Assembly (NCBI GenBank): GCA_963846635.1
Contig: CAWJXM010000007.1
Location: 1 to 64,000 of the forward strand
Source of the DNA: AP-15 sp963846635
Lineage (GTDB): Bacteria; Pseudomonadota; Alphaproteobacteria; ATCC43930; CGMCC-115725
Reading direction: 5' to 3'
DNA length: 64,000 nt
Shown in pieces: positions 9,881 to 19,324 of the stretch. The translations under genes were made by a program, and so were the position numbers. Position 1 is the first letter of the stretch; the number at the start of each line of letters is the position of its first letter. The notes under the pieces were generated by a model. That model did no database searches. It was not told the origin of the DNA and saw nothing but the letters and a program-made list of their open reading frames with translations.

Positions 9881-10201
9881 AGTTGCGTTCTCCTGACACT
9901 TGCAAAAACTGGTGTGAACCAGGTACCCGCAGGGTCCCAGCTCTCCGTACGCAACAATTCGAGTAGCCCGCCCTAGCGCCGAGGTGACGACAGTCCGGCT
10001 CCGGGCGCTCGGTCCCGCTCACGTCGACGCGCCGGCTTTGCACTTGTCAGAGGGCATAGCGTCGGTTGTTAGTTAAACAACGGGATGCTCGAACGCTTGG
10101 CGCACATCTCTGTCTCTAAAACGGGGTTGGCCGAATTGGGACGACTGAACGTTGCGGGACGTATTTCCAGGACGGAAAAATAGGGACCAACCATCACCCG
10201 A
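9881..10201. other. Intergenic region without a recognised gene
   Basis: Contains the upstream side of the DUF2252 gene and a small palindrome (GTTGTT AGTTA AACAAC, near 10064-10082). No coding frame resembling the missing N-terminus of the following methyltransferase could be read here. Confidence 0.4.
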
Positions 10202-10739
10202 GTGCTGGTATCCAGGGTCGGCTATTACACGGCGATATTGCACCGACTGGTCGGGCGCCAGAGCAGGGTAACGGCGATCGAATTCGACACCGGATTGGCC
10301 GCTCGGCTCGCTGCAAATTTCGCCAGCGTGCGCAATGTCAGCATCGTGCAGGGAGACGGTTCACGCGTCGCCTTCGACAGCGCCGACATCATTTATGTCA
10401 GTGCCGGCGCAACCAAGCTAACCGAAGCATGGCTTGATCGTCTTCCCGAGGGCGGGCGGCTGATCCTGCCATTAACCGCAGGCGAATTTCCAAGTGCCGA
10501 TATACGGCAGAGCGCCGTGTTTCGCATCGAGCGCCGAGGCGACGATTTTCTCTCACGGCGCATTTCCGCCGTAGCGATCTTTCCATGCGAGGGATGCGCG
10601 ACGCGGAATCCGAGACCGCACTCGCCGCTGCCTTCGCGAAAGGCTGGGCGCAAGAGGTGACACGTCTTTATCGCCGAGACGCCTGCCGGAAGAGAATTGC
10701 TGGCTTCGCGGAAAGGATTGGTGCCTCGCCTATCGCTAA
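10202..10739 (+). pseudogene. PCMT-like (protein-L-isoaspartate) methyltransferase, degraded
   Basis: The SAM-binding core of a PCMT-like Rossmann methyltransferase remains (GYYTAILHRLVG..., AIEFDTGLAARLAANF, VQGDGSRVAFDSADIIYVSAGAT). The first about 80 residues are missing, and motif I (normally HVGAGxGYYT) is corrupted just upstream. After ...AIFPCEG the reading frame moves (MRDAESETALAAAFAKG), and the expected C-terminal CLAYR-stop lies in a third frame ending at 10739. At least two frameshifts, hence pseudogene. Confidence 0.7.
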
Positions 10740-10881
10740 CGATGCTGTCGGGAATTTTTATTACGACGCGCCGCGTTGCGGGTGATCAGGGAGCAGGTTC
10801 GTCAGTCCTGGGTTTTGGCGGGGTCGGGGCGGTCAGCGCCTCTTGCAAGGCGCTCAAGGACTCCCCCAGCGTTGCGTCCAG

Positions 10882-11592
10882 TCACTGGTAAAGAAGCCTG
10901 TCAAATCTCTCACTGCCGCGCCCCGTCTGCGCGTCCTGCAAAGCACCGATATAGGCCGGCCGATCTTCGGGGCGTACGGCGATCGGCGGATAGCCGCCCC
11001 GCAAGAGAACAAGGTTCATCAGAAGACGCGCCGTGCGGCCGTTGCCGTCATTGAACGGATGGATTTCAACAACAAGGCGACGATGGGCCGTAAAAGCAGT
11101 TTCGGGGGTCGCGGGGGCGGTGCCGAGCCACTGCACGAAGTCGCCCATTAATGCCGGCACTTCCGCCGGTGATGGAAAATGATGGCGGCCGGTATCGGTC
11201 TCGATATAGCGACCCTGATCAGCGTAACGCCCGGCCGTGTCCGGATCGGAGCGCTGCATGACGAGCCGATGCAGATTGCGGATATCGCCTTCGCGCAAGG
11301 GCACGGTCTCGCGGGCCAGCTCGCGCACGTTGCGAAGCGCTTCGAAGTGATCGATGGCTTCGAGGTGATCCTTTAGCGGTTTGCCGCCGATCGTGATCCC
11401 GTGCTCGATGACGATCCGCGTCTCGGCGGCGGTTAGCGTATTGCCCTCAATCGCATTCGACGTATAGGTCAGTTCGATATCGTAGGAACGGTTGAGGTTA
11501 TCGAGGCCGTGCGGCGCCTGCGGCTGGAGCCGGTCCAGCTCGGCTGTCTTGGCGGCGATCTGCCGAAGGAGCATATCTTGGGTCATGCGCAT
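10882..11592 (-). CDS. Fic family protein (AMPylase-type), C-terminally truncated by TGA
   Basis: Fic enzyme (NMP-transfer to protein hydroxyls). The catalytic motif HPFNDGNGRTARL (about residues 178-190) is complete. The N-terminal TYTSNAIEGN carries the (S/T)xxxE(G/N) inhibitory helix of class II Fic proteins, predicting autoinhibition. After ...FDRLLYQ a TGA (10882-10884) ends the frame, yet the same frame continues with 31 more sense codons (LDATLGESLSALQEAL...) to a TGA at 10786-10788. Homologues usually have Arg there, so CGA to TGA is likely. The catalytic core is unaffected. No antitoxin partner is adjacent. Confidence 0.85.
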   Translation of the reverse strand: MRMTQDMLLRQIAAKTAELDRLQPQAPHGLDNLNRSYDIELTYTSNAIEGNTLTAAETRIVIEHGITIGGKPLKDHLEAIDHFEALRNVRELARETVPLREGDIRNLHRLVMQRSDPDTAGRYADQGRYIETDTGRHHFPSPAEVPALMGDFVQWLGTAPATPETAFTAHRRLVVEIHPFNDGNGRTARLLMNLVLLRGGYPPIAVRPEDRPAYIGALQDAQTGRGSERFDRLLYQ

Positions 11593-11870
11593 ATAATAAC
11601 ATGAAACGTTTGCTAAATACTAGCGATGCAAATTTGGGTGTGGCAAACGATAGGAGGCGATCTTGCAATTTGGTCCAATGCTATCGCATCGATAAAGTAT
11701 CGGTATCTTTGGCTATTACTATGCGTAAGCCGCAGTTTGGTGCTCAGTTGAAGCCCACTTGTCATATTGGGGCCTTCTCCCAACACACTGCACTATCGAG
11801 ACTCGACTGTAGGGGTCGTGCACGCATTATTGTAGACGTTCGTCCAGATCCAGTTGGTCTCCCTATCCTG

Positions 11871-12460
11871 CTAAAGCAGGCTGCGCAACTGCAAGGTGAG
11901 GCCGGCGGACGCGATTGGCGCCATCGGCATGGCGCCGGCTTTGAGCTGGTCGTAGGTGATGGTGGTGCATTCGACGGCGCGGCGGATCAGAAACCCGTCC
12001 AGCCGGTCGGGCAGGTTGCGGCGATTGAAGCGGTAGGACCATTCGCGCAAATAGCGCGGCAGGTGCTTGGCGCTGACGCCATGGTGGGTGCCGACGAGCC
12101 AGGCTTTGATCTTGCTGAACAGGGTATGGATGATCGGAAAGAAGACGGCAGCATTGCGCTGTCGTGCTGGACCAACGGCGTGTGCTTCAAATACTCGCCG
12201 AGATCGGCGTCGCGGCCGCGATAGCCGGCAAATCCATCGGTCAGCAGGTGCGAATGGGCCGCAATATTGGTCTTGAGGCAGGTGCCGAGTTCGGCCCCGG
12301 TGGTGGTCGGCAACACCGCGATACGGGCGTCGCCAGCGACAAAGCCGTGCTGATGCTTGACCGCGTGGCCGTGCTTTCCGGTCTGGTTTTTCGCCGCCGG
12401 CACCTTCTCGACGGCGACGACGACCAGTCTGGACAGGGAGGCCGGTTGGATCGTTGACAA
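11871..12460 (-). pseudogene. IS1595-family (ISXO2-like) transposase remnant
   Basis: The DDE domain is recognisable in two frames: VVVAVEKVPAAKNQTGK, LLTDGFAGYRG in one, then IKAWLVGTHHGVSAKHLPRYLREW and NRRNLPDRLDGF in another. The N-terminal third, including the zinc ribbon, is missing; it ends abruptly about 100 bases upstream of the dehydrogenase start. Inactive. The interval 11593-11870, between this and the Fic start, is AT-richer and holds no recognisable gene. Confidence 0.75.
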
Positions 12461-12563
12461 TCGGCCAAATCATAAGTTTCGCAAGCTCTCTCCGGATGAA
12501 TCCTTCGTCGCAGTCACAGCTAGCCAAAGCTATCCTACTCCTCTACTCCGCAGGAGTTGTCCG

Positions 12564-13508
12564 ATGAGCTTCACCATGCTGCTGCTGTCCCCAGATGCCG
12601 ACCCCTCATGGCCGGAGAAAATCAGGCAGGCCGTCCCGGGTGCTATCGCAAAGGCATTCGCCGATCCCGAAGACGCCCTCACCGAGATCGAGACTGCTGA
12701 CGCGGCCTACGGGACCGTGCCGCCCGAATTGTTCGACCGGGCGAAGAAATTGCGCTGGATCTGCGCGTCCCGCGCCGGCCTCGGCGGCGCGTATTTTTAC
12801 GATGCGCTGGTAAAGAGTGATGTCGTCGTCACCGGTATGCACGGCAGCTACAACGAGCATCTCTCCACTCACGCGGTGGCGTTTTTGCTCGCCTTTGCCC
12901 GGCGTTTCGACCACTACCTGCCTCAGAAGCGCTGGCAGAGAGGTCCGGGGATGGTCGATCTGCCAACGCAGACGGTGCTGATCGTCGGAGTCGGCGGCGC
13001 CGGCAGCGAGGCTAGCAAACAATGCGCAGCCTTCGGAATGCGGGTGCTCGGCATCGATCCTCGGGTGACCGAACCGCCCACCGGCATGACCGACCTGAGT
13101 GGCCCTGACCGGCTCGAGGAGCGGCTCGGCGAAGCCGATTTCGTCATCGTGACGACGCCGGAGACACCGGATACCCTGGGGATGTTCAATGCGAGGCTGT
13201 TCTCGCGAATGAAGCGCGGCGCCTACTTTATTAATATCGCCCGCGGCCGCTGCGTCGTCACTCAAGACCTGATTGTAGCCCTGCAGTCCGGCCAGCTCGC
13301 GGGCGCCGGACTGGATGTTGTCGACCCGGAGCCGTTGCCGAGCGACAGTCCGCTGTGGAAAATGCCCAACGTGCTGATTACGCCGCATATCGCAATCTTG
13401 GGTACCCCCTATCGTCAAAAATGGGAGGCGATCCTCCTCGAAAACTGCCGGCGCTTCGCCGCAGGACAGCCGTTGCTGAACGTCGTCGATAAGGAAAAAT
13501 GGTACTGA
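12564..13508 (+). CDS. D-2-hydroxyacid dehydrogenase family protein
   Basis: NAD(P)-dependent 2-hydroxyacid dehydrogenase of 314 aa. The Rossmann motif is VGVGGAGSEASKQCAAFG (about 137), with the family signature around FVIVTTPETPDTLGMFNARLFSRMKRGAYFINIARG (catalytic Arg in INIARGR), Glu in VDPEPLPSDSPLW and catalytic His in ITPHIA. GGAG precedes ATG 12564. It stands alone between IS1595 and IS1380 debris; substrate unknown. Confidence 0.85.
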   Translation: MSFTMLLLSPDADPSWPEKIRQAVPGAIAKAFADPEDALTEIETADAAYGTVPPELFDRAKKLRWICASRAGLGGAYFYDALVKSDVVVTGMHGSYNEHLSTHAVAFLLAFARRFDHYLPQKRWQRGPGMVDLPTQTVLIVGVGGAGSEASKQCAAFGMRVLGIDPRVTEPPTGMTDLSGPDRLEERLGEADFVIVTTPETPDTLGMFNARLFSRMKRGAYFINIARGRCVVTQDLIVALQSGQLAGAGLDVVDPEPLPSDSPLWKMPNVLITPHIAILGTPYRQKWEAILLENCRRFAAGQPLLNVVDKEKWY

Positions 13509-13747
13509 CTGCCGGGACTTATGCTCTCAGGACCCAGCCGATTTTTGGGAAACGCGTTTTGCCTGATCACATGGCGCCGGCGCCCATCTGGGCTAGATGC
13601 CGGGCGCAAATACGCAAGGAGATAGGAGGAGACGGCAAAACCGGGGTGCCGCGAGGAGATTGTGACCGTCCGCCGCCCCGTTAGGCGCACAGGAGATTGA
13701 TTTGCCCCAGGGCCGCATGCAAGACTAATCACACTTAGTGCATCTGC

Positions 13748-15051
13748 CTAGCCCGATCAATGCATGAGAAAAATACATTGGGATGACGTTGTTTAAGGTG
13801 CTCGGGTTTGGTTGTGATTGGCGGCTGCGGACACGAGGGATCGATGCCGCTGCGGCGGGTTTGTCTGAGTTCGGGTCGGCGCTGGAGGTTGAGAGGGGAG
13901 CGGGCGAGTTCGGGGCATCATGCCCCGGCTTTCAGGTGACGAGGTGCGGCAGGCGGTCGAGGAGCATGGCAAAGATTGCCTGATCGGGGGCGCTCGACGG
14001 CAGATGGATTTTGAGTTGGGTTTTCAGCTCGACGATGCGGGCGGCGAGTTTGACCAGGCGCAACCGCAAGGTATTAAACTGCATGACCCGCCAAGTCGAA
14101 CGTTTGGGCATGACGCGGCGCATCGACCACAAAGAGCCCCGTTGGCGGCCAGGCCGAAGAGCCAATCGACCCGGTTTGCTCGGCACCAGTCAAACATCCA
14201 GGGCTGCGTAATGACTGTCGTGGGCCTTCAGCCCACGGGCTTGACCCGTGGGGCGCAGCAGAATTTCGACCCGCGGCCAGTGGGCGCGGATGGCACCGAC
14301 GAGGCGGCGGACAAAGCCGCTAATCTCCGCCCCGCTCGGCCGCTTGCCCAGCCGCAACAGCGCGGTGACAAAACGGCCTTCCCCGTCGAACACGACAATC
14401 AGCTGAAACCCGTAATCGTCATAATGGGCGTTGAACAGACGCAGTTGCTGATCGCCATGCACCCGGTCGAACGTGTCGTCGAGGTCGAGCACGATGCGCT
14501 TCGGCACCGCCCGGAACGAGCCGCAATACGGTTTGACCAGCGCCCGGTCAAGGCGCAGCAACGCCCGCGTATCGGGCAGGTTTTCCAGCCGCGAGAGCGT
14601 CGATTGCGAGCACAAATCGTCACCCGAGGGCAGACGATCGAGGGCCAACTTGAACATCGGATCGCTGCGCAATGCGTCGGCGTCATTGCCATCCTCGTAG
14701 CCGGCGGCAATCATCAGCATCCGAAAGCGGATGATCTCGGCCAGGCGATGCACAACCTTCTCCGGCCTCCGCGGGTCCTTCAAGCAGGCCGCGAAGCGAT
14801 CGGCTAGACCGAGCCGGCGCTCAATCTCGCGCAAGGCCAACAAACCGCCTTCTGAGGACAGCCGGCCGCCGTCAAAACGGGCGACGACAGCCTTGCCTTG
14901 CACCGGTGACAGACCAGCAAGAAACGGCGTAGCATCAACCATGGCGGGTGCAGCTCCGGTTGATCCGAGAGTTCGGACTCTCAACCGAAACCCTACATCC
15001 AATCAACATATTGTGCTACGCCCGCCGACCCTCGTGCATAATCCGGGCTAG
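13748..15051 (-). mobile_element. IS1380-family element, internally deleted
   Basis: Imperfect terminal inverted repeats were found: 13748-13768 (CTAGCCCGATCAATGCATGAG) and 15031-15051 (complement reads CTAGCCCGGATTATGCACGAG), 15 of 21 matching. At about 1.3 kb the element is shorter than typical IS1380 members, matching a deletion in the transposase. The adjoining 15052-15332 has no recognised gene. Confidence 0.7.
13932..14942 (-). pseudogene. IS1380-family transposase, frameshifted and internally deleted
   Basis: The start MVDATPFLAGLSPVQGK leads into typical IS1380 blocks (RFDGGRLSSEGGLLALREIERRLGLADRFA, VLDLDDTFDRVHGDQQ, HYDDYGFQL with DDE acidic residues). The frame shifts after SHYAALDV (14190), continues briefly as FDWCRANRVDWLFGLA, then jumps to the C-terminal FNTLRLRLVKLAARIVELKTQ block. 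About 100 residues of the usual protein are missing. Confidence 0.8.
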
Positions 15052-15332
15052 AGTTCCACAATTCACTCGCTCACTTCATACGCGGCTTCAACTCTGTACA
15101 TAAGTTTGTACGCGCGCCTAATCCCTCGCTCCCCAACAGGATATCCCATTCCAAATTCTTGATGCTCTGTTCTATGACCAAGAACCCCGAAATCTCGGCG
15201 GCCAGAATCAACCAGCTCAGAGCAGGGCACTCTTATGCATTGAGTGATCCCTTTTACGGTATTATTTTACCATAGGCCCGATGCAGTTTGCAGCAGTCAT
15301 CGTTCCTGAGGTCGTAGCGTTCTATAAAGGGC

Positions 15333-16988
15333 CTAACTCGCGACAGGCTGTTTTTCTCTCGCCTGCAGCGCGGCAAGCGCCTCCGGGGTGTCGATGTCGA
15401 CGAGGATCGCGTCGTCGTCCATTTCGACTTCGGCGACGAGCTCGGCATGCTCGCCGATCAGGTGCCGTGCGCCGACATCGCCGGCGATTTGCGCCATCTC
15501 AGAAAAGAAGCGCTTGGCCCATAGTACCGGATTGCCGCGCTTGCCGCGCCGCGTCGGCACGACAATGGCTCGCCCTTCGAGCGGATTAAACGCAGCGATC
15601 AAGCGGTCGAGGTGGCGGCCGGAGACCAGCGGCATGTCGCCGAGGCAGACCAGCACGCCGTCGAGATCGGCCGGCAATGCGGCAAGCCCGCATTTGAGCG
15701 AGGTCGACAGGCCCGCGGCAAAATCGGGATTGCGCACCCGCTCGACCGGCAGGCGCCCGAGCGCCGCATCGATCTCATCGGCGCGATTGCCGAGCACAGC
15801 CACGATCGGCCGGGCTCGCGAGGCCAGCAGGCGCCGCGCAACCCGCACCACCATCGGGACGCCCTCAATCTCGGTCAGCAATTTGTTCGGACCGCCCATC
15901 CGCCGCGACTGACCGGCAGCGAGCAACAAAGCGCCGATGCGCGGACCCGGCGGTCTTTCCTTTGCCTTTTCCGAGGGCGGCTTGGCTTCGGCTCGGGGGA
16001 GCGGCCGCGACGGGATCTCAGCCAATAGCCCACCGCTGCCCATCCGCATGATCTCTTCGGGACCAACCGGCAATCCGGCAACCAGCCGCTCCAACACCCA
16101 ATCGAAACCATTGACCTTGGGCGAGCGAGCACAGCCGGGCAGCCCGAGCACCACGCGCTCATCGATATGGCCGAGCAGCAACAGGTTTCCGGGATCGACC
16201 GGCATGCCGAAATGGTCGACCCGTCCTCCGGCGGCCTCGATCGCCGCCGGGATCACATCGCGCCGGTCAAGGATCGCCGAGGCACCATGGATCAACAGAA
16301 GGTCGATACCGTGCGTGAAGGCCTCGCCGATCGTGCCCGCCAGCTCAGCCGTCACATGCGCGCAGCGCGTCTCGCAAACAAGCTTGCAACCGAGCGACGA
16401 CAGCCGCCCAAGCGTCACCTCTCTGGTCTTGTTGAGAATGCTCTCCTTGAGACCCGGGAGCCGGGTTTGGATCAGCCCGACCGATAGGGGCCGAAATGCT
16501 GCCACCCGCAGCAGCGGACCCCCGACGATCGCCGCCCTGGCGCATTCCGTGACCGCGCGCTCGGACGCGGCAAACGGGATGATCTTGATTGTCGCGACCA
16601 TCTGACGCGGCTCGACGACAGCGAAAGGCGGCAAAGTGCCCAGCGTGACTGCTTCGTCGACAAGGTTGAGCCGATCGACGCGCTCTCGGTCGAAGACCAG
16701 CACGCCCTTGGCTTCGGCGTGAAGATTGACCCGCCCGGTGAAGGGCGGGGCCGCCGAGATGCCGGGACCAATGGCCGCGGCCGCTACTCGCTCCGCCGCC
16801 GCGTCCTCGCCGACATCGCCGGGTTCGAGCCGAGCGACGGTGATGCTAGATAGACCGGTCTCGGCGATCAGCCCCAAATCGGCGACCGATAGCACGCGAC
16901 CCTTTTTCAACGCCGCCGCGCCAAGCTTCAGACTATGGGCGAGAATGCCCCCTTCTGCCTCGGCGACCGGAACCTCGCCGAATTTCAT
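15333..16988 (-). CDS. MoeA-like molybdopterin-binding / MocA-like nucleotidyltransferase fusion
   Basis: Two domains in 551 aa. Residues about 1-330 form a molybdopterin-binding (MoeA/CinA-like) region with LLLIHGASAILDRRD and LGLPGCARSPK. Residues about 350-551 form a MobA/MocA-type nucleotidyltransferase (GALLLAAGQSRRMGGPNKLL, CLGDMPLVSGRHLD, RGKRGNPVLW), which would make molybdopterin cytosine dinucleotide. CTP use is typical for CoxL/xanthine-oxidase-type partners. The start overlaps the upstream XdhC stop (ATGA), making it the last gene of the maturation operon. Confidence 0.85.
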   Translation of the reverse strand: MKFGEVPVAEAEGGILAHSLKLGAAALKKGRVLSVADLGLIAETGLSSITVARLEPGDVGEDAAAERVAAAAIGPGISAAPPFTGRVNLHAEAKGVLVFDRERVDRLNLVDEAVTLGTLPPFAVVEPRQMVATIKIIPFAASERAVTECARAAIVGGPLLRVAAFRPLSVGLIQTRLPGLKESILNKTREVTLGRLSSLGCKLVCETRCAHVTAELAGTIGEAFTHGIDLLLIHGASAILDRRDVIPAAIEAAGGRVDHFGMPVDPGNLLLLGHIDERVVLGLPGCARSPKVNGFDWVLERLVAGLPVGPEEIMRMGSGGLLAEIPSRPLPRAEAKPPSEKAKERPPGPRIGALLLAAGQSRRMGGPNKLLTEIEGVPMVVRVARRLLASRARPIVAVLGNRADEIDAALGRLPVERVRNPDFAAGLSTSLKCGLAALPADLDGVLVCLGDMPLVSGRHLDRLIAAFNPLEGRAIVVPTRRGKRGNPVLWAKRFFSEMAQIAGDVGARHLIGEHAELVAEVEMDDDAILVDIDTPEALAALQAREKQPVAS

Positions 16989-17695
16989 GCCGCCTCCGCG
17001 ACCTTGCCCTGCCGCAACACTTGGATGATCTGGGCGACAATCGAAGTCGCGACCTCAGCCGGTGACACGGCGCCGATCGCGAGACCGACCGGTCCATGGA
17101 TGCGGGCGAGATCGGCCTCGGTAAAGCCCATCTCCTTGAGCCGAGAGCAGCGTGCCGTGTGGGTGCGGCGCGACCCGAGGGCGCCGATATAAAAGCAATC
17201 CAAACGCAATGCCACGGCCAAGGCCGGATCATCGAGCTTCGGGTCATGGGTCAGGGTTACAACCGCCGAGCGCTGATCGGGTTTCAGCCGCTCCAGCGCC
17301 TCATCCGGCCATTCCTGGCTCAATTCGACATTGGGAAAGCGAGCCTCCGTAGCAAATGACCCGCGCGGGTCGACAACCGTTACCGCAAAATCAGCAAGGC
17401 TCAGCATCTGCACGAGCGGCTGCGCAATGTGCACGGCGCCCACCACAAAACACCGCCGCGGCGAACTGAATACCTCGACAAAGACGCGGCCGGCGCGCGT
17501 CTCGATCGTCCGGTTGTGGTCGGCTTGCAGCGCATCGCGCACGGCATCAAGAGTCGTTTCATCGAGCTCCAGATCACCGTCGCGCGAGCCGTTGTCGATC
17601 AGAACTTGCCGCCCGGTTGCAAGATCGGTTGCGAGGGCGATCGACCGGTGCTCGCGCCCGGCCGCAACCACGCGGTCGAGGATGCGGCCCTTCAT
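16985..17695 (-). CDS. XdhC family protein, C-terminal Rossmann half
   Basis: XdhC/CoxI-type accessory factor that binds molybdenum cofactor and helps its sulfuration and insertion. Contains the linking segment RCFVVGAVHIAQPLVQMLSLADFAVTVVDPRG (Rossmann strand), HDPKLDDPAL, the FYIGALGSRRTH motif and GPVGLAIGAVSPAEVA, all standard for the XdhC Rossmann domain. In many bacteria this is fused to the XdhC_CoxI domain encoded just upstream; here they are two ORFs coupled by an ATGA overlap at 17692-17695. Confidence 0.85.
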   Translation of the reverse strand: MKGRILDRVVAAGREHRSIALATDLATGRQVLIDNGSRDGDLELDETTLDAVRDALQADHNRTIETRAGRVFVEVFSSPRRCFVVGAVHIAQPLVQMLSLADFAVTVVDPRGSFATEARFPNVELSQEWPDEALERLKPDQRSAVVTLTHDPKLDDPALAVALRLDCFYIGALGSRRTHTARCSRLKEMGFTEADLARIHGPVGLAIGAVSPAEVATSIVAQIIQVLRQGKVAEAA

Positions 17696-18012
17696 TCGAC
17701 GCGCTCGACAAAAATCTGGATTTTGCCGCCACAAGCGAGGCCCACTTCCCAAGCTTGGTCGTCGGTAATGCCAAAATCCAACAACCGCGGCTTGCCATCG
17801 CGAATAACGGCGCGCGCTTCTTCGACAACAGCGCCTTCGACGCAGCCGCCCGACACCGAGCCGACCATCGCACCCGTGTCGTCGACCGCGAGCTTGGCGC
17901 CAACCGGGCGAGGCGACGAGCCCCAAGTGGTGACGACGGTCGCCAGAGCGACCCCCGCTCCCGCCTCGCGCCAGCGCGCGGCTTGTTCCAGAATCTCTGC
18001 CGTATCGCTCAT
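17692..18012 (-). CDS. XdhC family protein, N-terminal XdhC_CoxI half
   Basis: A 106-residue protein consisting only of the XdhC_CoxI domain: ALATVVTTWGSSPRPVGAK, GSVSGGCVEGAVVEEA with the conserved GGCVE Cys, and FGITDDQAWEVGLACGGKIQ with the second conserved Cys. Start overlaps the CoxE-like stop by ATGA, stop overlaps the next XdhC half. It should work together with the downstream Rossmann-domain protein. Confidence 0.85.
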   Translation of the reverse strand: MSDTAEILEQAARWREAGAGVALATVVTTWGSSPRPVGAKLAVDDTGAMVGSVSGGCVEGAVVEEARAVIRDGKPRLLDFGITDDQAWEVGLACGGKIQIFVERVE

Positions 18013-19322
18013 GCCGCCCTCTCCTGGTAGTGGCGCAAGACCGGCGGGGCCGGGCCGCGGCGCGACGGCGCCTCGCTCAGCACCTCGATCAATTCTTCAA
18101 GGCTCTCGAGATTGTGCACCGGCCGAAACTCGTCGACATAGGGCATCATCGCCCGCATCCCCAGTGATTTTGGCTCGAACCCCTCGTAGCGCAACAGCGG
18201 GTTGAGCCAGACGAGCCGGCGGCAGGAACGGTTCAGCCGATCCATTTCGCGCGCCAATCCGGCGCCGGCGTCACGGTCGAGCCCATCGGTCATTAACAGG
18301 ACGACAGCGCCCTGGCCGAGCAGGCGACGCGACCAGAGCCGGTTGAACTCGGCGATCGAATGGCCGATCCGGGTTCCACCCGACCAGTCGGCAACCGCCT
18401 CGCCAACCCGCTCCAAAGCCACATCGACGTCGCGAAAGCGCAGATAGCGGGTGATGTTGGTCAGCCGGGTCCCGAAGACAAAGGTATAAACCCGGTCGCG
18501 GTCGTTGGTGACCGTATGCATGAAATGCAAAAAGATGCGGCTGTAGCGACTCATCGAGCCCGAGATGTCGCACAAAATGACGAGTGGCGGAGGGCGGCGC
18601 CGTCGGCTTTTCCGCTTCAACTCGATCAGCCCGCCGGAACGCAGTGCAGCGCGCAAGGTCGCTCGCAAATCGGCGCGCGCGCCGCGCCGATCGGGGGCGA
18701 AGCGCCGCGTCGGAACATCCTGAACCGGCAGGCGTAACCGGGCGATCGCCGCCTTCGCGCGCGCCAGTTCCTCGAGAGACATCTTCTCGAAATCCATACG
18801 GCGCAATTGCTCGCGATCGGAGAACGTCATGACCGCATTGATCTCGCTCTCGACCTCCTCGGGCTCGCCTTGTGCTTTGTCGCGACCGGGATGCAGCGCT
18901 TCGGCAAGCCGCCGTGCCATCTCGGCGCCGCGATCCTCCTCACTCTCGACCCGCAACTCGGGCAACACCAGCGCCATCATTTTTTTCAAAAGATCGGGAT
19001 TCCGCCAAAAGATGTGGAACGCCTGGTCGAAGATCAGCCGCTGGTCCGGCCGGTTGACGAACACCGCATGCAATGTCCAGTAGAAGTCGCGGCGGTCGGT
19101 GATGCCGACGACCCGAACCGCTTGCACCGCATCGATGACCTTACCCGGTCCGACCGGCAGCCCTGCCGCGCGCAAGGTGCGGGCGAAATGCATCATATTG
19201 GCAAGCAGCCGGCCGCCGGCTGCCGATTGCCCCTCACCCTCCCGCTGTCGCGGGTCTCTCCCTCTCCCCGTTTGCGGGGAGAGGGGCGGGGAGAGGGGCC
19301 GATCGGCCAAGGTGCGCACCAT
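18009..19322 (-). CDS. CoxE-like VWA-domain protein
   Basis: VWA-containing CoxE family protein (437 aa), partner of MoxR-type ATPases in maturing CO dehydrogenase and related molybdenum hydroxylases. The MIDAS motif is CDISGSMSRYSR (about 265-276), with further MIDAS residues in SGGTRIGHS and MTDGLDRDAGAGL. Residues about 7-34 are encoded by a palindromic dispersed repeat (19229-19299), and the normal family N-terminus resumes at LLANMMHFARTLRAAGLPVG. If it starts at 19322 the protein carries this repeat-derived insert in frame. Start is 3 bases after the MoxR stop. Confidence 0.85.
   Translation of the reverse strand: MVRTLADRPLSPPLSPQTGRGRDPRQREGEGQSAAGGRLLANMMHFARTLRAAGLPVGPGKVIDAVQAVRVVGITDRRDFYWTLHAVFVNRPDQRLIFDQAFHIFWRNPDLLKKMMALVLPELRVESEEDRGAEMARRLAEALHPGRDKAQGEPEEVESEINAVMTFSDREQLRRMDFEKMSLEELARAKAAIARLRLPVQDVPTRRFAPDRRGARADLRATLRAALRSGGLIELKRKSRRRRPPPLVILCDISGSMSRYSRIFLHFMHTVTNDRDRVYTFVFGTRLTNITRYLRFRDVDVALERVGEAVADWSGGTRIGHSIAEFNRLWSRRLLGQGAVVLLMTDGLDRDAGAGLAREMDRLNRSCRRLVWLNPLLRYEGFEPKSLGMRAMMPYVDEFRPVHNLESLEELIEVLSEAPSRRGPAPPVLRHYQERAA
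19229..19299. repeat. REP-like palindromic repeat inside the coxE-like gene
   Basis: CCTCTCCCCG TTTG CGGGGAGAGG forms a 10-bp stem at 19261-19284, flanked by further CCCTCACCCTC and GGGGAGAGGGG copies. The same type of sequence (CCCTCTC...GAGAGGG) recurs at 20281-20302. It falls in the coding frame of the VWA protein without breaking it. Confidence 0.75.
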
Positions 19323-19324
19323 GT

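Noticed and set aside
13509..13747. Small ORFs between the dehydrogenase and the IS1380 element
   Set aside because: No Shine-Dalgarno signal, no family resemblance, codon use not convincing.
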